Source: a virus. Taken from it: a stretch of DNA of 57,192 nucleotides. The position numbers and the translations under genes were made by a program. Below, one piece after another: positions 15,424 to 25,350 of the stretch. Location: the IMG/VR virus record IMGVR_UViG_3300028025_001682, positions 1 through 57,192 of that record; one strand, written 5' to 3'. The notes under the pieces were generated by a model that saw only the letters and a program-made list of their open reading frames with translations, was not told the origin of the DNA and made no database searches. Position 1 is the first letter of the stretch. The number at the start of each line of letters is the position of its first letter.

Positions 15424-15948
15424 ATGACCACTAATTGGACCTTACCTAGATCGATAATTCAATATGCAGAAGTTGGCGGAGAAGATGCTCATGTTTCTTG
15501 GCAGGATGTCAGCGATTTTCATGGATTAAAGAATTTAGATGGCAAGTCTGTAAGAACTACTAGAGATTTAGTTCATATTGCTAGAGAACCTAGACACGAT
15601 ATAACAGAAAAAACTTACTATCTAAAACTTACAAATTTTAATTTTGTAAATTTACCAGCTACGTTATCTGGTATTGAATTAAAACTGTCAATGAATAGAC
15701 TAGGTAGAATTACGGACGAAACTGTTCAACTATGCCGCAACGATGAACTTATAGGTGATAATCATGCATCTTTAAATTTAGATCCTATAAAGATTTATGG
15801 TAGCGAAACAGACAATTGGAACACTAACTTAACTATGTCAGATATACAAAATTCTTCATTTGGAGTTGTAATAAGATTTCAAAGCCATCCAAATTGGCCT
15901 CATAAAAGCAGTCCTTTGATAGACGCAGTTGAACTAAGGATTCACTAA
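15424..15948 (+). CDS. Hypothetical structural protein, beta-rich
   Basis: I do not recognise this 174-residue protein. The sequence reads as alternating beta strands with conserved-looking aromatic and charged positions (TYYLKLTNFNFVNLPATLSG near residues 62-82, and FGVVIRFQSHPNWPHKSSPL near 144-163). It heads the fibre locus and is only 26 nt from the 2214-aa protein, so it could be an adaptor or attachment protein for that structure. It has no signal peptide or membrane segment. A TAAATA box sits 5 nt before the start. Confidence 0.75.
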   Translation: MTTNWTLPRSIIQYAEVGGEDAHVSWQDVSDFHGLKNLDGKSVRTTRDLVHIAREPRHDITEKTYYLKLTNFNFVNLPATLSGIELKLSMNRLGRITDETVQLCRNDELIGDNHASLNLDPIKIYGSETDNWNTNLTMSDIQNSSFGVVIRFQSHPNWPHKSSPLIDAVELRIH

Positions 15949-15951
15949 ACA

Positions 15952-15959
15952 AATAAATA
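15952..15959 (+). promoter_or_regulatory. Late promoter box AATAAATA
   Basis: TAAATA lies 15 nt upstream of ATG 15975. A GAGGA ribosome-binding site falls in the short leader. Confidence 0.6.
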
Positions 15960-15974
15960 CACTGAGGATCAACT

Positions 15975-18900
15975 ATGGCAATCACTACCTATTACTCTAC
16001 CACACCAAACGGCAGCACTGCTACCGGAACTAATCAATCTAATGTTTTAAACATTCCTAACGACTATTTGTTAAATGTTGCTGGAGGAAAAATAAACGTT
16101 ATATCTGGTGGTGATACTATTGTCGAAGCAGGAGGCAATGCAGAAATATATGCAGGCACTGAAATCATTATTGAAGCTACTGGTGATAATGTTACCATTG
16201 AATCAGTTGGCAGTAAGGTTACCATAGATGCTGCTTCTAATATTGAACTAACTGCAAATACAAAAGTAATTGTAGATGCTCCCGACACAGAAATATGGGG
16301 TAATACTCAACTAGGCAACGATTTAAATGGTGATGAAACAGATTTCCAATCTAGAATTATCAGTGATTTTCTTCCTAAAGTAGCCAGCGGTGAAACAACA
16401 TCAACATACAGTATCGGTTCATCTTCAACTCAATGGTTAAAGACAAATATCTCTGAAGGTGAATATTTCAGCGGTAAGAATCCCGGTAACCCATATTTTG
16501 AATTTGGACCAAACGGCCGCCCATACGATCCAGGTGACATTTATGATACAGCTGAACATAGAAAACAAGCATCTGTATATGTTGCAGGTGGAGTGGGTAT
16601 TGAAAAAGATTTGAACGTAGGTGGTAGAATCTATGGTAGAATTGAAATCGCTAATACTTCTTTCCAATTAGTAATTACTTCAACAAACGTAGATCAAGTA
16701 TTCCATCCGCTGTTTGCCTTGAACTCAGGAGAACAGTTTGTTTATGTTGACAACGTTGGACTTGAAAATGGTTTAACTTACAATCCATTTTCTGGAAGAC
16801 TTGGTGTTGAATTATTGAAAGTTGTAAACACACAAACTGCTACAGCGACCACTGGCTCTATAAGAGTTGAAGGTGGTATTAGCGTCGGTGAAAATATTGT
16901 TACCAAAGAAGTTACTCCTCTTGAAGATGCAGAAACAGCCACTGAAGTATATGGACTAGGTACGACTTCTTCACAGTGGGCAGAAGCATACGTACACAAT
17001 CTTTACACTAAAGTAATTGCATCTACTGATAACAGTAATATAGAAATTAAACCTCAAGGTGGTCGAGCTGACATATTTGGAGACCTTAGAGTTAGAGGCA
17101 CTAACCCAATTGGAACTGCTCCTGTAGTTTCAAATACCTTGTATGTTACCATGGACGGTGATGATACCAATGACGGTCGAGCCATGGATGCAAGCCGTGC
17201 TTGCCGCACTATTGGCGGCGCTGTAAACAGCCCGTACTATCAACCAGGTACACAAATTTTAGTCAGTGCCGGCTTCTACTTAGAAGACAATCCTATTAGA
17301 ATGAAGCCTTACACTTCTATTAGAGGCAGTGACATTCGTACAACATTTATTGAACCAATTAATAAAACACAAGATTTATTCCATGTCGACAGTGGATGTT
17401 ATCTAAACTATATGACATTCTTGAACGGACGTTCAGGATTACTTGAAGGTGATTACGAACCTCAATTTAATAGAGGTGCCTATGCTACATCATTCCCTCC
17501 ATTAGAAGGCGATGAGCGTATTGACTTGTTCCACTCTCCATACATTCAAAACTGTACTAATCAAAGTGGCCCATGGTTGAAAGATGGTACAATGTTTGTA
17601 CCAAATCAAACAGTCCAAGTTCCTAGAGCAGTTGGCACAGGCACTTGGGTTGCTAATACTACTACGTTAATTGTTAATGTAAATGCTGGCACAATTACAC
17701 AAGGCGATTCTGTAAATGCAGGACAACAGAATCCAGGGTTCTTCAATGCTCGTACATTGATGTTGGCTAACAAGCCATTCTTACAAGAGCAAGTTGTTGC
17801 CTATGTTGATGCTACATTCAACAGCGGATCATTTACATATAATGTGCCCAAGTGCAGACGAGATCTAGGACTTATTGTAGATTCTATCTCCATGGACATG
17901 TTGTACAACAGTGACAGTGATAGTATATTTGCAGGTCTTCAATATTGGAGTCAAAGCAGTTCTGCTATTCCAGGAGAAGAAACAACTACTACCGCAGCTA
18001 TTACTAATCTAAAAAGTTTGGCAGCAACAGTGGCATTAAATGCTGGTGGTGCAACTCCTCAAACCACTGTTAACACTCTGTTCTCTACAATTACAAATAT
18101 TATCACCAATGGAACAGTTAACATCAGTGATCAAATTTTAGCTAATGGATTACCAAGTACTGATTCAAATACAGTTGCAGCCTATACAGCATTGTTGGCT
18201 AACAAAGCAAGTTTGCAAACTCAAACATTGGCCTGGATCGCTACAAACCATCCAACGTTTGTTTATAACACTACTACATGCGCCAGAGACGTAGGATACA
18301 TTATTGACAGTGTAGCATTTGACTTGTTACACGGTGGAACAAAACAAAGTGTTAAGTCTGGAGTTTATTACTACAACTACAGTACAACCAGCACAACTAT
18401 ACCTAATGAAATTCCGCAGACTACTGCGGCCTACAGTTATCTAAAGAGAATTATTCCTAACATTGTCACGGGTGAACCTCTTGCAACAGTTTATCAAACT
18501 GGAACAACACAGGTAATTATTGGTCAGCCAATTGCCAGCACCTATGAAGCTGAAGCATTGCAGGCTAAGATTGATGTTATCACTAATATTATTAGAAACG
18601 GTCCCGATGTTGTTACAAGTCAAGAACCTATTGATTTAGAAATTAACCCATCTGAAGAAGCAGTACACGCATTCAATCTATTAGAAGCTAATAAAACTTT
18701 TATCAAAGATGAGGTAATTGCTTATATTAATGCAACTACGGGTGTATTTGATTATAGTAGAGAATATTGCTACAGAGACGTGGGTATTCTAGTAGAGAAT
18801 ATTGCCTACGATGCTGCATTTGGTGGAAACCAAAAAGCAGTTGAAAGCGGTCTAGCTTACTATGACGGTGTTATCAGTAAGATATCAGGACAAGAATCAC

Positions 18901-21900
18901 AGACATCAGCAGCCATTGATTATTTGAATCAAATGGTTCAATCTATTATTGTTAACAATACTTGGACTAATATATTAACGGTTCCGACATCAGTTGCACC
19001 GTTTGGTACTAGCTCTCAGGTTAGAAATACAGTATTACTAAACGGTGACATTGCCGCAGCCTCTTTAGACAGTTTGTTTAACACTGTAGTTACAATTATT
19101 AACAATGGTCCAGACGCTGCTCCTGCGGTATACAAATCAGCAGGACCCGACGCTGCCTTTGTTAGTGCTGAAATTTTAATGCAGGCTAATAGAAGATTTA
19201 TTCAGGAAGATACAATCAACTATGTTAATAACTTAGTTAAGGCATTCCCTTATAGTAAAATAGCTTGTAAGAGAGACGTTGGATTAATTGTCGATTCTAT
19301 TGCAACAGATTTACTATACCAGACAACTAACAGAAGTCAGAGTACTTTCTCTGGATTGCAGTACTGGGCTCAAGGAACATACACTGGTGATATTCCAGCG
19401 CAGATTGGCCCTACAATTGATGCAGTAACTTACTTAAAAGAGTTGTCTTTAAAAGTTATTAGAAATATCACACCAGCAGATGACCTAGTTAACAGATATC
19501 AATTTGCTGTTACACAGGATACTTCACTAACTCCTGCTAGTGCAGTTGAAGCCGCAATTATTTCTGCAGACTTTGATATTGTTCTTGAAATTATGAGAGG
19601 CAATAAGAAAGGCTGGACAGACCGCATTGTACCTAATGGAGATGAAACAAATCTACAAGGTGTTAAGAATGCCTACAATTTATTAATTGCAAACAAAGAA
19701 TACATGGCTGCTGAAGTACTAGCCTACATCAATGCAATTCATCCAGACATTACATTTAACACATCTACATGTGCAAGAGATGTTGGACTAATAACTAATT
19801 CAATTGCCTTTGACTTAACACACGGCGGTAACAGACAAGCTATCCAAGCAGGTCTAAGTTATTATGCAGCGTCTGGTTCAACTAGTACCATCCATGGTCA
19901 AGAAACACAGACTATTGTTGCATTCAATAGAATTAAAGATATTGTAGCTGGCATTATGACTGGAACACCAGTTGTACCTACTACAGGTACTAATGTTGCT
20001 CAAGTACTGTCAACATCTACGGCAACTGTCACTGAAGTTGCTTATGTACAAGGTTCTATTACAACAATTACAGATATTATTATCTACGGTGCAACAGTAG
20101 CCGCTGACTTAACCAGCGTTGGCTTAACTGCAACTACTGCAACATCCGTAATCAATGGCTTCAATTTATTAAAAGCCAACAGAGAGTTTATTGTTGATGA
20201 CGTAGTTAAATTTGTTGATTGGACCTACAATCAAGGTAGCTTCAATTACAATGAAGAAAAATGTTTTAGAGATACTGGATTACTAGTTGACGCAGTAAGT
20301 CAGGATATCTTGTTAGGCGGAAATGCTAAATCTATCGAAGCAGGTCTTGGATATTGGGTAGGAAACTACAGTTACATAACTGGCCAGGAAACTACAACAA
20401 CACTAGCCATTAACCATGCAAGAGATATTGCCCTACAAGTTATTGCCAATACTCCTGTAACTGTACAAACTGGTACTGAGATTGCTCAAGTTATTAATAC
20501 TTTCTTCCAATACGGTGGTGACTATATGCCACAAGAGGCTGTTAAGAGAGGATTTAATACTATCACCGATATTATTAATAGAGGTCCAGCGTTTGCTCCT
20601 CCATCATATATCGGTGGCGGCTTGTTTGCATTAACAGGTATCAATGGGGCAGACGTAAAGATTTCTCCAACAGTTACTTCAGTGACTACTATTACTACTG
20701 GAACATATCTTGTATCTCTTGATATGCCTACTATTGGTTTTGGTAACAATGCTACATTATACTTTGGTGATACATTAATTTACCCTCAAAGAGATTCCGA
20801 AGTTGAGGCATTGAGTTTAGAGTACACAGGAAATGCAAGTACTTGGAACCAACGTAAAGTTGATCCTATCGGTAGTATGGGTGGAAGTTTAGTCGACGGT
20901 GGAGTTATTAGTGCTCGTAGTCCTATTAACTCTTTTGTTTATGATGCGTTTACACAAGTTAACCAAGGTGGTCGCGGAGTTAGAATTACCAACGACGGCT
21001 ACGCACAGTTAGTTTCCGTGTTTACAATTTTCTGTTCTACTGGTGTACAAGTTGACAACGGTGGTATTGCCTCCATTGTTAACAGTAACGCTAACTTCGG
21101 TGATCTTTGCTTGGTTGCTAAAGGATTTGGTAAGAGAACATTTAGCGGTACAGTTTATAATCCGATCAACAAAGCATACCCAGACGATGCAGAATTTAAT
21201 CAATATTATCCAACTGGTTACTGGCCAAACAATGCTCAAGTTCGAGTATTCATTCCTGACCTAGATGATCGTCCACACATTTCCTTGGTAATGGAAGTAG
21301 TACCTCCAGACTTGTATACTGATTACACTGGTTCAGTAGTTCCATATGTTAACGAACAAGGATTTGAAGGGTTCTTAAATGCTGTTCCTAACCTAGGAGT
21401 GTTGTCTACAGGAACTATTACTATTACTGGAATTGACACTACTGGTATTGCAGTGGGCAATTCGTTGTACATTAGAGACCAATTTGGTAGCCAAACTGGC
21501 ACCAATGGTATATTATACGTAGCTACCGATACTGTTGTAACTGACATTGGTTATCAAAGTGTTACATTGAGCAAAGCATTAATTAGCGGCGGTGAAGATC
21601 CAACAAATACTACCTCAACTATTAACGCTAACTACTTTAATTTATATTTCTGCGGTAATGCTTACTACACAGTATTAAGTAGCGAAATTGGTGACAATCC
21701 TATTCCAGTAGGAACAAATGTATTGAGAGATGCACCAACAGGCGACCAACGTCCTGAACACATTGCATCACTACAGCGTTTAAATTCTATAGTTGTTCAA
21801 GCAATTAAAAATGAAGCAATTGTTCCTACAACTGGAAATACTAGTACACAGGTTACAATGCCGTTGCTAACTGATGGTGGACTAGCAGAAACATTTATCA

Positions 21901-22619
21901 ATCAAAGATTTGATAATATGATTGAAATTATCAATCCAACACTAGCAACTCCAGTGCAAGCAGATACACTAGCCGGAGCAGAAGCAGTAGTTAAACCAAG
22001 TTTAAGAACTAAGACTGGACCAACAGTGCAAGGTGCTGGCGCTGCCATTGCTTTGATTACAGAAAACTTAGATTACTTTGTTGAAGAAATTAGTGCGTAT
22101 GTGCAAGATGCTTTCCCAACATTAGTGTATAATGATCTCAAGTGTCGTAGAGATACTAAATTAATATTACAACGATTAATTTATGATATTGAAACAGGCG
22201 GAAGATACAATTCAGTTATGATTGGCCTAAGTTACTGGCAACGAGAAGGAACGCATCATCTTGTTCAGCTAGGTGAAAACGTTACAAGAACAGACTTGTT
22301 CCCAGATGGTGCAAGTGTTAACTTCTACCAACGCAGTTATATTAGTGCCAGTGGATACGTATTTGAATACGTAGGTGCAGGAACGAACTATGGTGCATTG
22401 CCACAACGAGGTGTAGCAGATCCTGTTCAATCTAAAGAGGTTGTTCAATTAGACAGTGGTAAAGTATTCTTTACATCAACAGATCAAAACGGTGACTTCC
22501 GTATTGGTCCAGGACTAGTAATTAGCCAGGCAACTGGTGTTCTAAGTGGTAGAACATTTACTAAATCATTATTTGCTAATATGACTCCGTTCATATTAGC
22601 TATCGAGGCCGGAGGCTAA
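15975..22619 (+). CDS. Giant virion/fibre protein with beta-helix segments and CxRD repeats
   Basis: This 2214-residue structural protein has a mosaic layout. Residues about 25-110 form short beta-strand repeats rich in Gly/Ile/Val (GGNAEIYAGTEIIIEA). Two 'GGVGI/GGISV' modules lie near 200 and 295. A pectin-lyase-like segment (DGDDTNDGRAMDASRACRTI) lies near 390, with further beta-helix-like sequence near 1630-1740. Between about 580 and 1480 there are six tandem repeats of about 140-170 residues. Each contains a helix-rich signature C-x-RD-x-G-x-(I/L)-(V/I)-(D/E/N)-x-(I/V) followed by AGLxYW; a seventh, diverged copy lies near 2055. It is probably a long tail fibre or whisker-like adhesin. 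No catalytic motif is certain. Confidence 0.85.
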   Translation: MAITTYYSTTPNGSTATGTNQSNVLNIPNDYLLNVAGGKINVISGGDTIVEAGGNAEIYAGTEIIIEATGDNVTIESVGSKVTIDAASNIELTANTKVIVDAPDTEIWGNTQLGNDLNGDETDFQSRIISDFLPKVASGETTSTYSIGSSSTQWLKTNISEGEYFSGKNPGNPYFEFGPNGRPYDPGDIYDTAEHRKQASVYVAGGVGIEKDLNVGGRIYGRIEIANTSFQLVITSTNVDQVFHPLFALNSGEQFVYVDNVGLENGLTYNPFSGRLGVELLKVVNTQTATATTGSIRVEGGISVGENIVTKEVTPLEDAETATEVYGLGTTSSQWAEAYVHNLYTKVIASTDNSNIEIKPQGGRADIFGDLRVRGTNPIGTAPVVSNTLYVTMDGDDTNDGRAMDASRACRTIGGAVNSPYYQPGTQILVSAGFYLEDNPIRMKPYTSIRGSDIRTTFIEPINKTQDLFHVDSGCYLNYMTFLNGRSGLLEGDYEPQFNRGAYATSFPPLEGDERIDLFHSPYIQNCTNQSGPWLKDGTMFVPNQTVQVPRAVGTGTWVANTTTLIVNVNAGTITQGDSVNAGQQNPGFFNARTLMLANKPFLQEQVVAYVDATFNSGSFTYNVPKCRRDLGLIVDSISMDMLYNSDSDSIFAGLQYWSQSSSAIPGEETTTTAAITNLKSLAATVALNAGGATPQTTVNTLFSTITNIITNGTVNISDQILANGLPSTDSNTVAAYTALLANKASLQTQTLAWIATNHPTFVYNTTTCARDVGYIIDSVAFDLLHGGTKQSVKSGVYYYNYSTTSTTIPNEIPQTTAAYSYLKRIIPNIVTGEPLATVYQTGTTQVIIGQPIASTYEAEALQAKIDVITNIIRNGPDVVTSQEPIDLEINPSEEAVHAFNLLEANKTFIKDEVIAYINATTGVFDYSREYCYRDVGILVENIAYDAAFGGNQKAVESGLAYYDGVISKISGQESQTSAAIDYLNQMVQSIIVNNTWTNILTVPTSVAPFGTSSQVRNTVLLNGDIAAASLDSLFNTVVTIINNGPDAAPAVYKSAGPDAAFVSAEILMQANRRFIQEDTINYVNNLVKAFPYSKIACKRDVGLIVDSIATDLLYQTTNRSQSTFSGLQYWAQGTYTGDIPAQIGPTIDAVTYLKELSLKVIRNITPADDLVNRYQFAVTQDTSLTPASAVEAAIISADFDIVLEIMRGNKKGWTDRIVPNGDETNLQGVKNAYNLLIANKEYMAAEVLAYINAIHPDITFNTSTCARDVGLITNSIAFDLTHGGNRQAIQAGLSYYAASGSTSTIHGQETQTIVAFNRIKDIVAGIMTGTPVVPTTGTNVAQVLSTSTATVTEVAYVQGSITTITDIIIYGATVAADLTSVGLTATTATSVINGFNLLKANREFIVDDVVKFVDWTYNQGSFNYNEEKCFRDTGLLVDAVSQDILLGGNAKSIEAGLGYWVGNYSYITGQETTTTLAINHARDIALQVIANTPVTVQTGTEIAQVINTFFQYGGDYMPQEAVKRGFNTITDIINRGPAFAPPSYIGGGLFALTGINGADVKISPTVTSVTTITTGTYLVSLDMPTIGFGNNATLYFGDTLIYPQRDSEVEALSLEYTGNASTWNQRKVDPIGSMGGSLVDGGVISARSPINSFVYDAFTQVNQGGRGVRITNDGYAQLVSVFTIFCSTGVQVDNGGIASIVNSNANFGDLCLVAKGFGKRTFSGTVYNPINKAYPDDAEFNQYYPTGYWPNNAQVRVFIPDLDDRPHISLVMEVVPPDLYTDYTGSVVPYVNEQGFEGFLNAVPNLGVLSTGTITITGIDTTGIAVGNSLYIRDQFGSQTGTNGILYVATDTVVTDIGYQSVTLSKALISGGEDPTNTTSTINANYFNLYFCGNAYYTVLSSEIGDNPIPVGTNVLRDAPTGDQRPEHIASLQRLNSIVVQAIKNEAIVPTTGNTSTQVTMPLLTDGGLAETFINQRFDNMIEIINPTLATPVQADTLAGAEAVVKPSLRTKTGPTVQGAGAAIALITENLDYFVEEISAYVQDAFPTLVYNDLKCRRDTKLILQRLIYDIETGGRYNSVMIGLSYWQREGTHHLVQLGENVTRTDLFPDGASVNFYQRSYISASGYVFEYVGAGTNYGALPQRGVADPVQSKEVVQLDSGKVFFTSTDQNGDFRIGPGLVISQATGVLSGRTFTKSLFANMTPFILAIEAGG

Positions 22620-22630
22620 AAGGAAATATT

Positions 22631-23026
22631 ATGGCATTGATTCCATTAAACACATTCAAGACAAAGACTAAAATTTTACCGTCGTATACTCCTACGACTT
22701 CAACTGTAACTGCATACGTTGCACCAATTGGTGTAACTTCAATTATATTGATGGCACAGGTAGCTAATGTTAGTACACAAACACAAACGGTAAGTTTTAT
22801 TCATTATAGAAATAGACCCGTGTTACGTGATGCCCAAGGTAACGGTGCTCAAGATGCACAAACTCCGACTTATCTAGTCAAAGATTTTGCAATCCCGGCA
22901 GGTGATGCTGGAACTGTGTTATCAGGTAAACTTATTGTTGAAAGTTTAGATAGTGTTCAAGCATTTGCTAGTACTACTGGAACATGTCAGCTAACATTGA
23001 GCATCTTAGAAACTGCTAACAATTAA
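22631..23026 (+). CDS. Small beta-rich virion protein
   Basis: This 131-residue protein begins MALIPLNTFKTKTKIL and reads as a single beta-sandwich domain with repeated Thr/Val strands (TQTQTVSFIHYRN) and a C-terminal CQLTLSILE strand. I do not recognise the family. It lies 11 nt after the giant fibre gene and 14 nt before the next fibre-like gene, behind an AAAAGGAA ribosome-binding site, so it belongs to the same late transcript. It may be a fibre cap or connector, which is inference from its size and position. Confidence 0.75.
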   Translation: MALIPLNTFKTKTKILPSYTPTTSTVTAYVAPIGVTSIILMAQVANVSTQTQTVSFIHYRNRPVLRDAQGNGAQDAQTPTYLVKDFAIPAGDAGTVLSGKLIVESLDSVQAFASTTGTCQLTLSILETANN

Positions 23027-23040
23027 TAGGATAATATATA

Positions 23041-24438
23041 ATGCCAGGATTATTAAGTGGATCATTACTACGACGAGGAGGCAGCGGGGAATTCATTGAC
23101 CTTGCAAGCGCCCAGCCTCAATTGCCGCCAACTGACACCACGTCCACGGGCTACACACTGGTAACAGATGGATTATTAAGAACTTCGTATCGTTCAAGTT
23201 TAGGTAACGTTGAATTTAGAAATGCCGAACTTTGGAGCAATTTAACCACAGGTACAATTAGAATTCTTGCCACAGGCACAGATATTATATCAACGAGTAC
23301 TAACACTGGGTTGTTCGTAGTTAATGGAGATGTTGGTGTTTGGGGAACAATGAACATTGGCGAAGATATTGTTGTTAACGGCATCACTATTGGTCAAGGT
23401 TACGAAGGAATTAATAATATTGTTGTTAGAGGCGCAGCACTGCCCTTACCTAACGATTTTGAAACTGGACAATCGAGCATTGCTGTTGGCCACGACACTC
23501 TGTTAGGAATTGCAACTTCTTATAAAACTATTGCCGTTGGTAGGTATGCGCTAAGTTCTGGAACAGAAATATCAAATTCTATTGCCATAGGTGACAGTGC
23601 ATTAAAACTTGCAGGAGTTTATCAAAGTGTAGTTATAACAACAATTACAAATGTTACGTTATCTAATCCAGTATTAATTACAGCGCCTAATCATAATCTA
23701 ACAACCGGTACTGCTATTAAGTTGTTTAATATTGACGGCACCGTCGAATTGAATGATGTTGTTTATTATGTTGGAACTCCAACAACATCAACATTTGTAC
23801 TGTATTCAGATATTCTAGCAACAACACCAATTGACGGTACTGGATTTACTCCGTATATTAGTGGAACAACTGGAACTGTTAATAGATTATACTATCAAGA
23901 CAGCAACATTGCCATAGGTGCTGGTGCAGGTGAGTTATTAATAGATGGCGAAGATAATATTTTCATTGCACATAGAGCAGCCAGACTTTGGACCACAGGA
24001 TCTAACAACATTATTCTAGGACAGAATACTGCGAAGTTTATTAACAGTGGCTCTGGAATAATCAGCATCGGTGGTGACAACCTAGTAGATGGACTAGACA
24101 ACCAAGTCAACATTGGATCAGTATTCTATTATGATGGTAGAGGTTACGCATATATTGCTGCCGAGGTATCCGTTGGACTAGGAACCGACTCTACTGGTAC
24201 AAGTTCTGGAGCATTGATAGTAGCAGGCGGCGTAGGTATTGCTGGAAACGTGTATAGCGAGCCTTGTGGTAATCCGGATGAAAACTATCTGTTGTATACT
24301 CCTAGAGTGACTACTACTTCAACAGCACCAACAGGTGCACGAATTGGAGATATTTGGATTGATGAAACTATTCCTGCATACCTCCAATATATTAAAGACG
24401 GCACTAGCACTTTCTGGATTCAGGTAGGTGCAGTATAA
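23041..24438 (+). CDS. Fibre/adhesin protein with trimeric head-like repeats
   Basis: This 465-residue virion protein contains YadA-like head repeats (SSIAVGHDTLLGIATSY, TIAVGRYALSSG, SNSIAIGDSALKLAG, SNIAIGAGAGELL) at about residues 145-310, typical of trimeric left-handed beta-roll adhesins. An inserted beta domain at about 195-285 carries a repeated LSNPVLITAPNHNLTTG-type strand pair. Near 385-400 it has the GALIVAGGVGIAG module shared with several neighbouring fibre proteins, and it ends in a small GDIWID-type domain. It is predicted to be part of the tail-fibre or adhesin apparatus. It follows the previous gene by 14 nt. Confidence 0.8.
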   Translation: MPGLLSGSLLRRGGSGEFIDLASAQPQLPPTDTTSTGYTLVTDGLLRTSYRSSLGNVEFRNAELWSNLTTGTIRILATGTDIISTSTNTGLFVVNGDVGVWGTMNIGEDIVVNGITIGQGYEGINNIVVRGAALPLPNDFETGQSSIAVGHDTLLGIATSYKTIAVGRYALSSGTEISNSIAIGDSALKLAGVYQSVVITTITNVTLSNPVLITAPNHNLTTGTAIKLFNIDGTVELNDVVYYVGTPTTSTFVLYSDILATTPIDGTGFTPYISGTTGTVNRLYYQDSNIAIGAGAGELLIDGEDNIFIAHRAARLWTTGSNNIILGQNTAKFINSGSGIISIGGDNLVDGLDNQVNIGSVFYYDGRGYAYIAAEVSVGLGTDSTGTSSGALIVAGGVGIAGNVYSEPCGNPDENYLLYTPRVTTTSTAPTGARIGDIWIDETIPAYLQYIKDGTSTFWIQVGAV

Positions 24439-24460
24439 ATTATGAAACGAGTAAACTAAC

Positions 24461-25336
24461 ATGGCATTAAATTTTCCAACAAATCCAGCTATTGGCGATC
24501 AATGGACCGTGGGTTCAAAAGTGTATCAGTGGAGTGGCGAGGCTTGGTTAGTAGTATCACAGGCATCGTCTGCAGCAACATTAATTGTTACTTCATCTAC
24601 TAATGCAACCTCTACTAACTCCGGTGCTCTGCAAGTTGTAGGTGGCGCAGGTATTGGGGGCGACTTATGGATTGGTGGTACGCTATATTCGAATAATGCC
24701 CCTGTACTTACTACATCTACACTGAACGCTTCTATCTTTGGTGGTACTGACATTAATATTACTACTATAAGCACTGGATCCGTAACTTATCTAAGATTTG
24801 ACAATACTAGTACGCTACAATCAGTAACTGGCCGTGGATTTACAACTACTAATAAAATAAATGTTACAAACATCACTGAATCTACGAATACCACAACAGG
24901 TGCTGTAACTATTGCAGGTGGCCTAGGAGTTGGTAAGAGAGTAAATTGTGAAAGTTTAAGAATAGCAGATAGTATTTTTGATTCAACATTAATTATAGTA
25001 AACGATACTAGCCCAGCATTGATAGATAGTTTCTCAGCAGCTGATTTTAGATCTGCAAAATACTTTATTCAAATATCATCAGGTGGTGGTGCAAATCACA
25101 CAGCATCAACTGCAACTTTTCAAGCAGTTGAATTAATTTTAATTACTGACAATGTAGGCACAGTATATTCTACAGAATACGGGTTGGTTAGTACAGGCGG
25201 AGTTGGCAGCAGCGGTAGTCTAGGAGCATTTACTTCAGATTTAAGTATTATTGACAATACTGCAAGATTATATTTTACAGCATCGGCAGCAACAAACAAA
25301 ACTATAAAAGTTCTCAGAACCGGCATGGCATCTTAA
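24461..25336 (+). CDS. Fibre-like structural protein with GGVGI modules
   Basis: This 291-residue protein opens with a short phage adhesin motif (NFPTNPAIGDQWTVGSKVYQ, then SGEAW). It carries two 'GAL/GAV..GGAGIGGDLWIGG' modules at about 48-70 and 145-165 and ends in a beta-rich domain (about 180-291). Segments such as ITTISTGSVTYLRFDNTSTL recur in the next fibre protein. It is predicted to be a fibre subunit or adaptor. It sits 22 nt downstream of its neighbour in the same orientation and is followed 14 nt later by another fibre gene, with an AAGGAG ribosome-binding site between them. Confidence 0.8.
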   Translation: MALNFPTNPAIGDQWTVGSKVYQWSGEAWLVVSQASSAATLIVTSSTNATSTNSGALQVVGGAGIGGDLWIGGTLYSNNAPVLTTSTLNASIFGGTDINITTISTGSVTYLRFDNTSTLQSVTGRGFTTTNKINVTNITESTNTTTGAVTIAGGLGVGKRVNCESLRIADSIFDSTLIIVNDTSPALIDSFSAADFRSAKYFIQISSGGGANHTASTATFQAVELILITDNVGTVYSTEYGLVSTGGVGSSGSLGAFTSDLSIIDNTARLYFTASAATNKTIKVLRTGMAS

Positions 25337-25350
25337 GGAGATAATTAGGC

